A stretch of 64,000 nt of DNA from Burkholderiales bacterium (GCA_028868305.1 JAGWUS010000008.1:1-64000), one strand, 5' to 3'; counted from the first letter of the stretch, positions 7,758-17,013 are shown. Notes: a model not told the origin generated them from the letters alone. Translations and numbers: made by a program.

Positions 7758-8093
7758 TTAATTTACGGAAACGACTTTGCTTTCGTCCTGGATCTGCTCT
7801 TTGAGCTTATGGCTTGCGTGGAATGTGACCACGCGCCGGGCCTGTATGGGAATAGATTCGCCTGTTCGTGGGTTGCGACCGGGACGCGGCGCCTTGGTAC
7901 GGATCTGGAAATTGCCAAAACCGGAGATTTTGACGTCCGTTCCATCCACCAGACTTGCTGAAATCAGGTCAAAAAAAGCGTCAATCATGTCCTTGGACTC
8001 ACGCTTGTTCAGACCGATCTGTTCAAACAGCAAATCGGCCAGTTGGGCTTTGGTCAGTGCTGGTGTTTCCAGGCTTTCAACAGAAAAATCCAT
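7758..8093 (-). CDS. ihfA: Integration host factor subunit alpha
   Basis: 111 residues. DNA-bending HU/IHF-family subunit that pairs with IhfB. Visible: LTKAQLADLLFEQIGLNKRESKDMIDAFF, then VKISGFGNFQIR and the DNA-contacting arm RPGRNPRTGESIPI followed by RRVVTFHAS. The track start (8144) is a GTG inside pheT. ATG 8093 follows a GGAGG site at about 10 bases and gives a family-like N-terminus. The start lies 31 bases after the pheT stop, the canonical pheST-ihfA order. Confidence 0.95.
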   Translation of the reverse strand: MDFSVESLETPALTKAQLADLLFEQIGLNKRESKDMIDAFFDLISASLVDGTDVKISGFGNFQIRTKAPRPGRNPRTGESIPIQARRVVTFHASHKLKEQIQDESKVVSVN

Positions 8094-8124
8094 GGTCTCA
8101 GGTCCTCCGTTTCCGTCACTGATA

Positions 8125-10563
8125 TCAGGCACGCTGTCGCGCACCCAGAGTAGTTGTCAACTGCTTCACCACCGCTGCCACTGCCCTATCGATTTGATCT
8201 TCTGTCAGTGTTGCCTCGTCGCTGTTGAGCGTCAGGCGCACAGCCAGGCTGCGGTCAGCACTACTATCTGCAGCCGCCGCCATATCCTTGGCCAGTTTGG
8301 GGCGATACACATCGAACAATTGGGCATCACGAAGAATTCCGTTCGTTGGCGCAGCCCACACCGAATCCATGAGCATGGCGTGGGTCACGCTGTCTGCGAC
8401 CACGACTGCGATGTCCCGCTGAACGTCCTGGAACCGTGCGACTGGCTGTGAAGCAGCAACGGTACGTTGCAGCACAGCATCCAGTTCCAGTTCAAACAGG
8501 ACAGGTACATGGGCAAGTTCATAACCCTGCCGCCACTTGGGGTGCAATTCACCCACATGCCCGATTGATCGGCCAGACAGACGGATTTCAGCGCAGCGGC
8601 CGGGGTGCATCGCCGGGTGACTGGCGGGAACAAACTCGGCATTCAAAGGCGCCAGCAGGGCCTCCACATCACCCTTGACATCAAAAAAGTCAACTCCCTG
8701 CTCCTTGCGCCCCCATTGCAGAGCGTCCGTAGCCCCACTGGCCAAGCCGGCCAAACGCATGGGCTGGGCAAAACCTTTCACAGTGGTATCGGTATTCATG
8801 ACCGTGGTATCACGCAAAAAAACACGGCCCACCTCAAAGATGCGCACGCGAGTAGCTCGACGGGCCTGGTTGAACTTTGCCACCTGCAACAATGAGCCCA
8901 GCAACGACGAGCGCATCACACTCATCTGGCTGGCAAGCGGATTGAGCAGCTTGATGGGGTTAGCATTGGCGCACAATTCGTGCTCCCAGCACGCTTCCAC
9001 GAAGCTGAAGTTGATGGTTTCCTGGTAGCCCAAGGCGGCCAGCGACCGACGCACCGCATAGGGACTGCGCTGCGCTTCCGGCCGAAGCTTTGCGGTGATG
9101 GGCGCCTGTGGCGGTGTGTGCGGCAACTGGTTGTAGCCCACCATGCGCGCGACTTCCTCGATCAGGTCTTCTTCTATCTGCAAATCAAACCGGTACGACG
9201 GTGGCGTCACCGCAATCACTCCGTCGACTTGTGACACCGGAAGCCCCAGCCGCTCCAGCGCATCAACACATTGCGCCTGGGTCAGTGGCATGCCAATCAC
9301 CTTGGCAGCGCGGGCTACTCGCAATTGCACAGGCTTGGCAGATTGCATGCCGGGCTGCAGATCGTCGACAGGGCCGCAGGTGGTCTGGTCCGTGCCACAA
9401 ATAGCGAGGATCAACTGGGTAATGCGTTCGATGTGTTCCACCGTGAGGCTGGGGTCGACTCCGCGTTCAAAGCGATGACCAGCATCAGTGGAGAAGTTAA
9501 ACCTGCGGGACCGGCCCGCGACTGCCTTGGGCCACCAGAAAGCAGCTTCCACATACACATGCTGCGTGTCGTCAGACACGGCAGTGCCGTCCCCTCCCAT
9601 GATTCCGGCCAGAGATTCCACCTGCACATCGTCGGCAATGACACCAACTTTTTCATCCACAATGATGGTATTGCCATTAAGCAGCTTGAGTTGCTCACCC
9701 GGGCGGCCCCAGCGCACATCAAGGCCACCGCGGATCTTGTCCAGATCAAAAATGTGCGATGGACGTCCCAATTCGAACATCACATAGTTGGATATATCCA
9801 CCAACGCGGTCACGCTTCGCTGGCCGCTGCGCGCCAGGCGGTCGACCATCCATTGCGGTGTTGTCGCTTTGGTGTTGACGTTACGGACGACACGGCCAGA
9901 GAAGCGTCCGCAGAGGTCAGGCGCACTGATCTTGACCGGGAGGGTGTCTGTGTTACCAACCGTTGTGGGCGTGAAGCTTGGGGACACCAGGGGCGCGCCG
10001 GTCAGTGCAGCCACTTCACGGGCAACGCCGTACACGCTGAGGCAATGCGCCAGGTTGGGCGTGAGCTTCAGGGTAAAGAGCGTGTCATCCAGATCCAAGT
10101 AGGCACGAATGTCTTGCCCCAGGGGGGCATCCATGGGCAGCTCCAGCAGGCCACCATGGTCCTCCGATAGCTTGAGCTCACGGGCAGAGCACAGCATGCC
10201 CTGACTCTCAACACCGCGAATCTTGCCAACCTTGATGCAAAAAGGCTTCCCGTCGTCGCCGGGCGGCAGTTCAGCCCCCACCAATGCGCAGGGCACCCGA
10301 ATACCCACGCGCGCGTTGGGCGCACCGCAGACGATGTTGAGCAACTCGGGTTGCCCAACATCCACTTTGCACACCCGCAAGCGGTCGGCATTGGGATGTT
10401 GCTCGGCTTCCCTGATTTCGCCGACCACAATGCCGGTAAATGGCGGCGCTACGGTTTGAAGCTCTTCGACTTCCAGACCCGCCATGGTCAGTGTATCGGC
10501 CAACTCCTGGGTGGAAATGGACGGATTGCAGAAGGTACGCAGCCAGGATTCAGAGAATTGCAT
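8125..10563 (-). CDS. pheT: Phenylalanine-tRNA ligase beta subunit
   Basis: 812 residues, the usual length for bacterial PheT. It begins MQFSESWLRTF and has the EMAP-like tRNA-binding domain (VVGEIREAEQHPNADRLRVCKVD), the B3/B4 editing domain, B5 (YRFDLQIEEDLIEEVARMVGY) and the C-terminal anticodon-binding fold (QDVQRDIAVVV). Forms the alpha2beta2 enzyme with PheS. The stop is 21 bases upstream of pheS on the map (pheS stop 10585, pheT start 10563), so the two are cotranscribed. Confidence 0.97.
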   Translation of the reverse strand: MQFSESWLRTFCNPSISTQELADTLTMAGLEVEELQTVAPPFTGIVVGEIREAEQHPNADRLRVCKVDVGQPELLNIVCGAPNARVGIRVPCALVGAELPPGDDGKPFCIKVGKIRGVESQGMLCSARELKLSEDHGGLLELPMDAPLGQDIRAYLDLDDTLFTLKLTPNLAHCLSVYGVAREVAALTGAPLVSPSFTPTTVGNTDTLPVKISAPDLCGRFSGRVVRNVNTKATTPQWMVDRLARSGQRSVTALVDISNYVMFELGRPSHIFDLDKIRGGLDVRWGRPGEQLKLLNGNTIIVDEKVGVIADDVQVESLAGIMGGDGTAVSDDTQHVYVEAAFWWPKAVAGRSRRFNFSTDAGHRFERGVDPSLTVEHIERITQLILAICGTDQTTCGPVDDLQPGMQSAKPVQLRVARAAKVIGMPLTQAQCVDALERLGLPVSQVDGVIAVTPPSYRFDLQIEEDLIEEVARMVGYNQLPHTPPQAPITAKLRPEAQRSPYAVRRSLAALGYQETINFSFVEACWEHELCANANPIKLLNPLASQMSVMRSSLLGSLLQVAKFNQARRATRVRIFEVGRVFLRDTTVMNTDTTVKGFAQPMRLAGLASGATDALQWGRKEQGVDFFDVKGDVEALLAPLNAEFVPASHPAMHPGRCAEIRLSGRSIGHVGELHPKWRQGYELAHVPVLFELELDAVLQRTVAASQPVARFQDVQRDIAVVVADSVTHAMLMDSVWAAPTNGILRDAQLFDVYRPKLAKDMAAAADSSADRSLAVRLTLNSDEATLTEDQIDRAVAAVVKQLTTTLGARQRA

Positions 10564-10584
10564 GGTCAGTCAGGATTGTTGTTT

Positions 10585-11637
10585 TTATTGGAATTGCGAC
10601 AGGAACCGGATATCACCGTCAAAGAATAGACGCAGGTCGTTGACGCCATAGCGCAGCATGGTGAATCGGTCCAGCCCCATGCCGAAGGCAAAGCCAATGT
10701 ATTTTTCCGGATCCAACCCCATGTTACGCACCACGTTCGGGTGAACCTGGCCAGAGCCGGCTACTTCCAGCCAGCGGCCAGCCAGCGGGCCACTCTGGAA
10801 CTGGATGTCAATCTCGGCACTGGGCTCCGTGAATGGGAAAAAACTGGGACGGAAGCGAAGCACCAAATCGTCGCGCTCGAAGAAAGTGCGGCACAAATCG
10901 GTAAAGACAAACTTGAGGTCCTTGAAGCTCACGTTCTCACCGATCCACAGGCCTTCACACTGGTGGAACATGGGCGAGTGCGTTGCATCGCTGTCCACAC
11001 GGTAGGTGCGCCCCGGGCAGATAACGCGGATCTCAGGCATGGGCTGGCCCGCGTCGATCTTGGCCTGGTGTTGCCGGACATGCTGCAGCGCGTGACGCAC
11101 CTGCACCGGGCTGGTATGCGTACGCAACAGGTTAGGAGCGGTCGCACTGCCACCTTCAACATAGAAGGTGTCATGCATGGAGCGGGCGGGATGGTCTTCC
11201 GGCGTGTTGAGCGCGGTGAAGTTAAACCAATCAGCCTCGATCTCGGGTCCCTGCGCTACATCAAACCCCATCGAACCAAAAATTGCCTCAATGCGTTCGG
11301 TAGTGAGTGTCACTGGATGCAAGCCACCCTGCCCGCGCTGGCGTCCCGGCAAAGTTACATCCAGCGCCTCCGCCTGCAATTGCGCCAGCAACTCGGCATC
11401 GGCCAGTGCCTGACGGCGGTCATTGAGGGCCCCCTCAATAGCCTGTTTGGCCAGGTTGATTGCGGCACCACGTGACTTCTTCTCCTCCACGCTCAAGGCA
11501 GACATGCCCTTCATCAACTCGGTGATGCGGCCGGACTTGCCCAGAAACAGGGCCTTGGCGTTTTCAAGATCCGCAGGCGTTTGTGCCTGCGAGAATGCCG
11601 CCTTGGCGGTGTCGACGATTGCGTTCAACTCGGTCAT
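10585..11637 (-). CDS. pheS: Phenylalanine-tRNA ligase alpha subunit
   Basis: 350 residues. Class II synthetase catalytic subunit: N-terminal coiled coil with [16 protein letters not shown], motif 1 ([11 protein letters not shown]), [12 protein letters not shown], motif 2 ([17 protein letters not shown]), [13 protein letters not shown], and motif 3 ([17 protein letters not shown]). Preceded by a terminator-like hairpin overlapping a dispersed repeat (11672-11736), so expression could be attenuated separately from rplT. Confidence 0.97.
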   Translation of the reverse strand: MTELNAIVDTAKAAFSQAQTPADLENAKALFLGKSGRITELMKGMSALSVEEKKSRGAAINLAKQAIEGALNDRRQALADAELLAQLQAEALDVTLPGRQRGQGGLHPVTLTTERIEAIFGSMGFDVAQGPEIEADWFNFTALNTPEDHPARSMHDTFYVEGGSATAPNLLRTHTSPVQVRHALQHVRQHQAKIDAGQPMPEIRVICPGRTYRVDSDATHSPMFHQCEGLWIGENVSFKDLKFVFTDLCRTFFERDDLVLRFRPSFFPFTEPSAEIDIQFQSGPLAGRWLEVAGSGQVHPNVVRNMGLDPEKYIGFAFGMGLDRFTMLRYGVNDLRLFFDGDIRFLSQFQ

Positions 11638-11667
11638 AAATTCTTTTGAAATCTTTGTTTCATTGAA

Positions 11668-11699
11668 AAAGGGCTAGTGCTTTTTCAAGCGCTAGCCCT
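11668..11699 (-). terminator. Terminator/attenuator-like hairpin between rplT and pheS
   Basis: On the minus strand GGGCTAGCGCTT-gaaa-AAGCACTAGCCC is followed by TTTTTC: a 12-bp stem with one A-C mismatch, a 4-base loop and a U-tract. It lies 32 bases before the pheS ATG, where E. coli has the pheST attenuator. The stem partly overlaps dispersed repeat copy A. Confidence 0.6.
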
Positions 11700-11736
11700 T
11701 GTTTCTGGTGCACAGAACGCTATGTATTAAATAGCA
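11687..11736 (-). repeat. Dispersed ~59-nt repeat, copy A, rplT-pheS gap
   Basis: Minus strand: TGCTATTTAATACATAGC, then CTGTGCA, then ACAAGGGCTAGCGCTT. It aligns without gaps to copies D and E. Its distal end forms one arm of the pheS leader hairpin. Confidence 0.6.
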
Positions 11737-11749
11737 CTCTGCCGCGGAC

Positions 11750-12109
11750 TCAAGCAGCCAGTTTGGCTTTCACCTGTTCCACGATGCCAGCAAAAGCAGC
11801 CATGTCATGGATAGCGATATCGGACAGAACCTTGCGGTCGATCTCGATATTGGCTTTCTTCAGACCATTGGCAAACTGGCTGTATGTCATGCCGCATTGA
11901 CGCGCAGCCGCATTGATACGGGCGATCCACAACTGACGGAACACACGTTTCTTGGTACGGCGATCACGGTAGGCATATTGCCCAGCCTTCATTACCGCTT
12001 CTTTGGCGATACGGAAGACATTACCGCGGCGACCACGGAAACCTTTTGCAAGGGCCAGAACTTTTTTATGGCGGGCGCGAGCCGTTACACCACGTTTGAC
12101 GCGAGGCAT
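11750..12109 (-). CDS. rplT: 50S ribosomal protein L20
   Basis: 119 residues, the standard length. [30 protein letters not shown] is the classical basic N-terminal extension, then [23 protein letters not shown] and the C-terminal RKVLSDIA. L20 assembles early on 23S rRNA, and in several bacteria it represses its own operon by binding the leader mRNA. The 167-base infC-rpmI gap upstream is a candidate site (see findings). Confidence 0.98.
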   Translation of the reverse strand: MPRVKRGVTARARHKKVLALAKGFRGRRGNVFRIAKEAVMKAGQYAYRDRRTKKRVFRQLWIARINAAARQCGMTYSQFANGLKKANIEIDRKVLSDIAIHDMAAFAGIVEQVKAKLAA

Positions 12110-12134
12110 GTGATTACTCCTTGTTCGTCGTTAA

Positions 12135-12338
12135 TTAAATACCACGGCCGGGGAGCATCTGTGCCATGTGACCCATATTGGTCTCATGAACTCCAGTCGA
12201 TCCACGCAGATGGCGTTTATTTTTGGTGGTCTTCTTGGTCAGAATGTGACGCTTGAAGGCTTGGCCGCGCTTGACGGTACCACCTGGACGGACGCGGAAG
12301 CGTTTCTTCGCCGCGCTCTTGGTCTTCATTTTGGGCAT
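12135..12338 (-). CDS. rpmI: 50S ribosomal protein L35
   Basis: 67 residues. [20 protein letters not shown] and [24 protein letters not shown] are diagnostic. The track begins six codons upstream (MKRSIH), but ATG 12338 has an AGGAG site 7-8 bases upstream and is the universal L35 start. 25 bases before rplT. Confidence 0.97.
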   Translation of the reverse strand: MPKMKTKSAAKKRFRVRPGGTVKRGQAFKRHILTKKTTKNKRHLRGSTGVHETNMGHMAQMLPGRGI

Positions 12339-12373
12339 GTGAATGCTCCTTTTCATTTGTGCTCGTGAGGCGT

Positions 12374-12437
12374 CTGGAAACTACTTCCAGCCTTGTTGGC
12401 CCCGAGCCACTTGTGTGGCGAGATTTACATCTCCCCA
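12374..12437 (-). promoter_or_regulatory. Structured leader between infC and rpmI
   Basis: The 167-base gap (12339-12505) holds two clean hairpins on the minus strand. One is CTGGAA-gtagt-TTCCAG (12374-12390). The other is GAGAT-GTAA-ATCTC (12420-12433), extendable by three more pairs around one mismatch. AAGTGG occurs on both sides of the second hairpin. No U-tract follows either, so this looks like a translational operator rather than a terminator. L20 autoregulation is the obvious candidate (inference). Confidence 0.4.
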
Positions 12438-12505
12438 CTTGCGTAGCGAATTTTTCAACCCGCCACATTTGCTATCAGCCGGTGACCAGACCGGCCGAAA
12501 GAAAC

Positions 12506-13093
12506 TTATGCCGCAACTTCCGCTGCTGGCTTGGGCGACCCACCGGGTTTCTTACGCCCTGGTGCAATCATCATGATCATCTGGCGCCCTTCCAGCTTCG
12601 GGAACTGTTCCACGATGATCGTGTCACCCAACTCGTCTCGCATACGCTGCAACATTGCCAGACCAATTTCCTGGTGGGTAATTTCGCGACCCCGAAAACG
12701 CAAAGTGATCTTGCACTTGTCGCCTTCGGCCAAGAAGCGCTTGATATTGCGCATCTTGATGTTGTAATCGCCGTCATCAGTACCCGGACGGAACTTGATC
12801 TCTTTAATCTCGATGACCGTCTGCTTGGCTTTCGCTTCCGCTGCCTTCTTCTGCTCCTGGTACTTAAATTTGCCGTAATCCATCAAACGACAGACCGGCG
12901 GATTCGCCGTAGCAGCAATTTCAACCAGATCAACATCCATCTCGCCTGCCATACGCAGGGCTTCCATCAGGCTCACGACACCGAGGGGTTCATTTTCCGG
13001 ACCAGAGAGGCGAACCTCAGGGGCCATGATTTCCCGGTTAAGACGGTGTTTGCGTTCTTCGCGCTGACGGCGGTCACGAAATTCAGTAGCGAT
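12506..13093 (-). CDS. infC: Translation initiation factor IF-3 (rare ATC start)
   Basis: 195 residues from an ATC codon at 13093. The track starts at an internal ATG (13027), omitting the conserved basic N-terminus ([20 protein letters not shown]). The frame is open back to ATC, immediately preceded by an in-frame TGA, with no ATG/GTG/TTG between. An AAGGA ribosome site sits seven bases upstream. AUU/AUC-type starts are a known IF-3 autoregulatory device, because IF-3 rejects non-canonical starts. Domains: the N-terminal domain with [18 protein letters not shown], the linker [10 protein letters not shown], and the C-domain [14 protein letters not shown] and [11 protein letters not shown]. 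Second gene of the thrS operon. Confidence 0.95.
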   Translation of the reverse strand: MATEFRDRRQREERKHRLNREIMAPEVRLSGPENEPLGVVSLMEALRMAGEMDVDLVEIAATANPPVCRLMDYGKFKYQEQKKAAEAKAKQTVIEIKEIKFRPGTDDGDYNIKMRNIKRFLAEGDKCKITLRFRGREITHQEIGLAMLQRMRDELGDTIIVEQFPKLEGRQMIMMIAPGRKKPGGSPKPAAEVAA

Positions 13094-13193
13094 GGCTCAA
13101 TCCTTCACAATTTCTGCTACACAAACTGTAGCGGTTGCTGCACAGCACACGCGGGCTAACCAGTGTTTCTTTGGAGAGAACCGGAGTCATTCC

Positions 13194-15107
13194 TCAGACG
13201 GCTGATTTGCTGGCAATGTCACCCAGAATTTTTTGCACGAATGCATCCAGGGGCATTACTCCGAGGTCTTGACCACCCCGGGCGCGCACTGCGACAGCGC
13301 CTGCTGCCATCTCTTTGTCGCCTACAACGACCAGATACGGCAGTTTTTGCATCGAATGCTCACGTATTTTATACGTAATCTTCTCGTTGCGCAGGTCTAA
13401 ATTGACCCTAAGCCCTTGATTTTGCAGCGTTTTGGCCACGGAACGGGCATATTCAGCCTGTGCATCGGTGATATTGAGCACTGCCACCTGCACCGGAGCC
13501 AGCCATGCAGGCAACGCGCCGGCGCTCTCTTCGATCAGGATACCGATGAAGCGCTCCAGGCTGCCCACAATGGCCCGATGCAGCATCACCGGTCGATGGC
13601 GGGCACCGTCTTCGCCTACGTACTCGGCATCCAGACGCTCGGGCATGGAGAAATCCACCTGGATCGTGCCGCACTGCCAGTGGCGCCCGATCGCGTCCTT
13701 GAGCGTGTACTCGATCTTGGGTCCGTAGAAAGCACCCTCCCCCGGTGAAATTTCGTAGTCACAGCCAGAAGCTTTCAGGCTCTCGATCAGCGCCGCTTCG
13801 GCCTTGTCCCAGATTTCATCCGAACCAATGCGCTGGGCCGGGCGGGTAGCGATCTTGTAGATGATGTTCTTGAAACCAAAGTCGGCATAGACCTTTTGCA
13901 GCAGTGCCGTGTAGTCCACGCACTCCTTCAGGATCTGGTCTTCGGTGCAAAAGATGTGGCCGTCGTCCTGCGTGAAGCCACGCACGCGCATGATGCCGTG
14001 CAGGCCGCCTGAGGGCTCGTTGCGGTGGCAGTTACCGAACTCACCGTAGCGCAAAGGCAGATCGCGGTAGCTCTTGATACCCTGCTTAAAGATCAGAATG
14101 TGACCGGGGCAGTTCATCGGTTTCAAAGCGTATTCACGCTTTTCCGACTCGGTGATGAACATGTTCTCGCGGTACTTTTCCCAGTGGCCCGTCTTCTCCC
14201 ACAGACCCTTGTCGATGATCTGAGGCCCCTTGACTTCCTGGTATCCATTGTCCTGGTACACCTTGCGCATGTACTGCTCCACACCCTGCCACAGGGTCCA
14301 GCCCTTGGGGTGCCAGAACACCAGTCCAGGCGCATGGTCGTCGATGTGGAACAGGTCCAGCTCACGGCCCAACTTGCGGTGATCTCGCTTTTCGGCCTCT
14401 TCCAGCATCGTCAGGTGCTGCTGCAGTTCGTCCTTGGTGGCCCAGGCGGTGCCGTAAATACGCTGGAGCATTTCGTTCTTGTGGTCGCCGCGCCAGTAGG
14501 CACCGGCCAACTTCATCAGCTTGAAGTACTTGAGCTTGCCCGTGCTGGGCACGTGGGGGCCGCGGCACAGGTCTTCAAACTGGCCTTCTCGGTATAAAGA
14601 CACGTCCTGATCCGCAGGGATGCTTTCGATGATCTCGGCCTTGTAGTGCTCACCGAGGCTCTTGAAATACGCCACCGCTTCGTCTCGCGGCAATACGCGA
14701 CGTACCACGGGCTCGTCCAGCGCCGCCAACGCGACCATCTTCTTCTCGATAGCTGTCAGGTCTTCCGGTGTGAAGGGACGTGTGTAGGAAAAGTCATAGA
14801 AGAAACCATGCTCAATCACAGGGCCAATGGTGACCTGGGCATCAGGAAACAACTCCTTGACCGCATAGGCCAGCAAGTGGGCGGTGGAGTGGCGAATGAC
14901 TTCCAGGCCATCGGAGTCTTTGCCTGTGATGATGGACAGCGCACTGTCAGCAGTCATCTGAAAGCTGGTGTCCACAACCTTGCCATCTACCTTGCCAGCC
15001 AGGGCGGCCTTGGCCAGCCCCGCACCAATCGATGCAGCGACTTCGGCTACGGTGACTGGGCCAGGAAATTCACGTTGAGAGCCGTCGGGGAGCGTAATGT
15101 GGATCAT
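13194..15107 (-). CDS. thrS: Threonine-tRNA ligase
   Basis: 637 residues. Order: TGS domain ([14 protein letters not shown]), the editing domain ([24 protein letters not shown] with the HxxxH pair, and later [12 protein letters not shown]), class II catalytic core ([28 protein letters not shown] with the zinc Cys, [14 protein letters not shown]), and the anticodon-binding C-terminus ([20 protein letters not shown]). ATG 15107 replaces the track start ten codons upstream, since it gives the family N-terminus. No strong ribosome site. A terminator-like hairpin lies 31 bases upstream in the leader, suggesting attenuation of the whole operon. Confidence 0.97.
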   Translation of the reverse strand: MIHITLPDGSQREFPGPVTVAEVAASIGAGLAKAALAGKVDGKVVDTSFQMTADSALSIITGKDSDGLEVIRHSTAHLLAYAVKELFPDAQVTIGPVIEHGFFYDFSYTRPFTPEDLTAIEKKMVALAALDEPVVRRVLPRDEAVAYFKSLGEHYKAEIIESIPADQDVSLYREGQFEDLCRGPHVPSTGKLKYFKLMKLAGAYWRGDHKNEMLQRIYGTAWATKDELQQHLTMLEEAEKRDHRKLGRELDLFHIDDHAPGLVFWHPKGWTLWQGVEQYMRKVYQDNGYQEVKGPQIIDKGLWEKTGHWEKYRENMFITESEKREYALKPMNCPGHILIFKQGIKSYRDLPLRYGEFGNCHRNEPSGGLHGIMRVRGFTQDDGHIFCTEDQILKECVDYTALLQKVYADFGFKNIIYKIATRPAQRIGSDEIWDKAEAALIESLKASGCDYEISPGEGAFYGPKIEYTLKDAIGRHWQCGTIQVDFSMPERLDAEYVGEDGARHRPVMLHRAIVGSLERFIGILIEESAGALPAWLAPVQVAVLNITDAQAEYARSVAKTLQNQGLRVNLDLRNEKITYKIREHSMQKLPYLVVVGDKEMAAGAVAVRARGGQDLGVMPLDAFVQKILGDIASKSAV

Positions 15108-15125
15108 GGTACGTGCTGAAAGTAA

Positions 15126-15159
15126 GAGAAAAAACAAAAGCGCGGAGGAGTCCGCGCTT
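15126..15159 (-). terminator. Terminator-like hairpin in the thrS leader
   Basis: On the minus strand AAGCGCGGA-CTCC-TCCGCGCTT is a perfect 9-bp stem with a 4-base loop followed by TTTGTTTTTTCTCTT. It faces thrS. No minus-strand gene lies upstream that it could terminate, because czcI runs the other way. So it is a 5'-leader attenuator candidate. Confidence 0.7.
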
Positions 15160-15161
15160 CT

Positions 15162-15220
15162 TGCTACAAATTTGGTAGCTAGCTATGCACAAGGCACGAG
15201 GACTACGGCCTTATTCGCTT
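15162..15220 (+). repeat. Dispersed ~59-nt repeat, copy B, thrS-czcI gap
   Basis: TGCTACAAATTTGGTAGC, then TATGCACAAGG, then ACGAGGACTACGGCC and TTATT. It aligns without gaps to copies D and E, and begins two bases after the thrS-leader hairpin. Confidence 0.6.
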
Positions 15221-15342
15221 CTGAATGGTGCCGGAGTAGTTCGCAGTGTCATAACCAGATTGCCTTTCTAGCGCTTATACAAAGTCAGATTTTCATTTTA
15301 ACCGCAGTCTGTTTGTGCAAAGGACTACGCCCTTGCGTGTCC

Positions 15343-15372
15343 TTGAATCCTGCAAGTAGCGTCTGCTAAACT
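15343..15372 (+). promoter_or_regulatory. Candidate sigma-70 promoter of the czc operon
   Basis: TTGAAT (15343-15348), an 18-base spacer and TAAACT (15367-15372). Transcription would begin within a few bases of the czcI ATG (15382), giving an almost leaderless mRNA. That fits the absence of a ribosome site there. No clear MerR-type dyad in the spacer. Confidence 0.35.
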
Positions 15373-15381
15373 CATTACGCA

Positions 15382-15735
15382 ATGCGCCGCTGGTTCCTCA
15401 TCTTTCTCGTAGCTTTTCTGCCGATGCAGCTCACTTGGGCTGCAGTGGCAAGCTATTGTCAGCATGAAATAGGTGTGGGTACCAAGCATTTGGGCCACCA
15501 CCTCCAACAACACAGGGCACATACCGAACCCACGGATACCGGTCGATCCAACGCGGGTACCGCAGTCGATACTGACTGTGGCATTTGCCATACGGGTTGC
15601 GTCACGGCATTTTTTGAGCCCCTTGCGTTGCTGTCGGTAGCTGCTTTCTTGGTTACGGGTACCACTCATTTGGTTCTTATCTCGTCTCCTCCCCCCTCTC
15701 TGCCTGAACGCCCCAACTGGGCTAACTTCGCCTGA
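15382..15735 (+). CDS. czcI: CzcI-like heavy-metal efflux regulator/periplasmic protein
   Basis: 117 residues. Signal peptide MRRWFLIFLVAFLPMQLTWA, then YCQHEIG, then a His-rich stretch (HLGHHLQQHRAH) suited to metal binding, DCGICHTGC, and a C-terminal hydrophobic segment. This is the layout of CzcI, the small exported protein leading czcICBA operons and implicated in their control. No Shine-Dalgarno precedes the ATG. The next gene follows after 158 bases in which I see no gene. The czcI assignment rests on the YCQHE motif, His-rich region and position. Confidence 0.75.
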   Translation: MRRWFLIFLVAFLPMQLTWAAVASYCQHEIGVGTKHLGHHLQQHRAHTEPTDTGRSNAGTAVDTDCGICHTGCVTAFFEPLALLSVAAFLVTGTTHLVLISSPPPSLPERPNWANFA

Positions 15736-15893
15736 CTGGCGGGGTAGGCTTTATCGGCTGCATTTATCGCCTGGCCAGCGCTGCACGCTGCCGTCAGCAA
15801 ACCACACACGCAGTGTCGGTCTGAATCATCACTGCTTCATCACCCGATAGCCGTCAAAGGCTATTCCAAAACACCATTTTCTTGGGAGTTCCC

Positions 15894-17012
15894 ATGTACT
15901 ACCGTTTTCCCCGGCGCACGTTGCTACGTTGCACTTTCTGCCTTTCGGCCCTCTGCACAATCATTGCGACGCAGGCGGCTACCGAATTTTCCGTGAGGCC
16001 CGATCAGTTGCAGGCCCTTGGAGTGCAACTACAAAAGTTGGACAAACCTGCACCAATCAACGGCCTTATCTTCCCTGCACGTGTAGTCCTGCCACCCAGC
16101 CAGGAGTACGTGCTCAGTGCACCCGTGGCAGGTCTGGTGGATCAGTTGCTAGTTTCGGAAAACGACAAGGTCAAAGCGGGTCAACCGCTTCTGCGCCTTG
16201 TCAGCCCGGAGTTTGGTGAGTTGCAACTCAAGCTGAGCGAAACGGCTTCAAAGGCGCGTCTCTCGCAAAAGACTGCACAGCGCGAACGTTCGTTGTTCGC
16301 CGACGGCATTGTGCCTGAGCGGCGCGTCCAGGAGGCCGAATCGACCGCCGCTGAAGACGCGGCGCGGCAGCGCCAGGCAGAATCCGCATTGCGACTGGCA
16401 GGGCTCGATGCCGGCACTATCCGGCGCATAGCGGACGGAGGGGCATTACAGGATGCGCTGGTGTTGCATGCGCGCACACCGGGCATGGTGACCAAACTCG
16501 AGGCCAAGCTGGGACACCGCGCACAAGCTGCCGAGTCGCTCGCGCACATTGCTGACACCCGGAAGCTCTGGATAGACGTGCAAATTCCCGTTGATCAGCA
16601 GACGCGTGTTGCGATCAAGGACGCGCAGATTACTGGAGTTAACCGCGAGCTCAGCGCCACGCCTACGGGCTTTAGCGCAACGGTTAGCGATAGCCAGACC
16701 GTCATGCTCCGCGCACGCGTAACCCATGGTGCCCAGCTTCTGCGTGTGGATGAATTTGTACAGGTACGTGTTCCCTTTGCAAACAAGGAAGAGGCGTGGG
16801 CTGTACCTGTATCTGCCGTTGTACGGCAAGACGACAAAGCCTACGTTTTTGCACGTTCAGCAAAAGGCTTTATAGCTGTGCCGATTGTCGTCGTGGACAG
16901 TGCGGGTCAATCAATCCGCGTCAAAGGCACTTTGAGTGCAGGCCAAGAAATTGCGGTGACCTCCGTCATTGCTCTCAAGGCAGCGTGGCTGGGTAAAGGC
17001 GGGAGCGAATAG
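15894..17012 (+). CDS. czcB: RND efflux periplasmic adaptor (CzcB family)
   Basis: 372 residues. Membrane-fusion protein linking the inner-membrane RND pump to the TolC-like channel. Signal peptide in the first ~35 residues. Then a lipoyl/barrel-sandwich half (VLSAPVAGLVDQLLVSENDKVKAGQPLLRL), the coiled-coil hairpin (LKLSETASKARLSQKTAQRERSLFADGIVPERRVQEAES), the second lipoyl half (LHARTPGMVTKLEAKLGHRAQA), and a beta-barrel/MP domain (AVPVSAVVRQDDKAYVFAR). Start ATG 15894 has GGGAG upstream; the track uses a TTG four codons earlier. The stop is one base before czcA. Confidence 0.88.
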   Translation: MYYRFPRRTLLRCTFCLSALCTIIATQAATEFSVRPDQLQALGVQLQKLDKPAPINGLIFPARVVLPPSQEYVLSAPVAGLVDQLLVSENDKVKAGQPLLRLVSPEFGELQLKLSETASKARLSQKTAQRERSLFADGIVPERRVQEAESTAAEDAARQRQAESALRLAGLDAGTIRRIADGGALQDALVLHARTPGMVTKLEAKLGHRAQAAESLAHIADTRKLWIDVQIPVDQQTRVAIKDAQITGVNRELSATPTGFSATVSDSQTVMLRARVTHGAQLLRVDEFVQVRVPFANKEEAWAVPVSAVVRQDDKAYVFARSAKGFIAVPIVVVDSAGQSIRVKGTLSAGQEIAVTSVIALKAAWLGKGGSE

Positions 17013-17013
17013 C

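Noticed and set aside
9271-10170. 299-residue open frame antisense to pheT
   Set aside because: Shadow of pheT with no domain.
11638-11749. Possible pheM-like leader peptide before pheS
   Set aside because: The only small frame (GTG CTA TTT AAT ACA TAG) has one Phe codon and lies entirely within the repeat core; no run of Phe codons exists.
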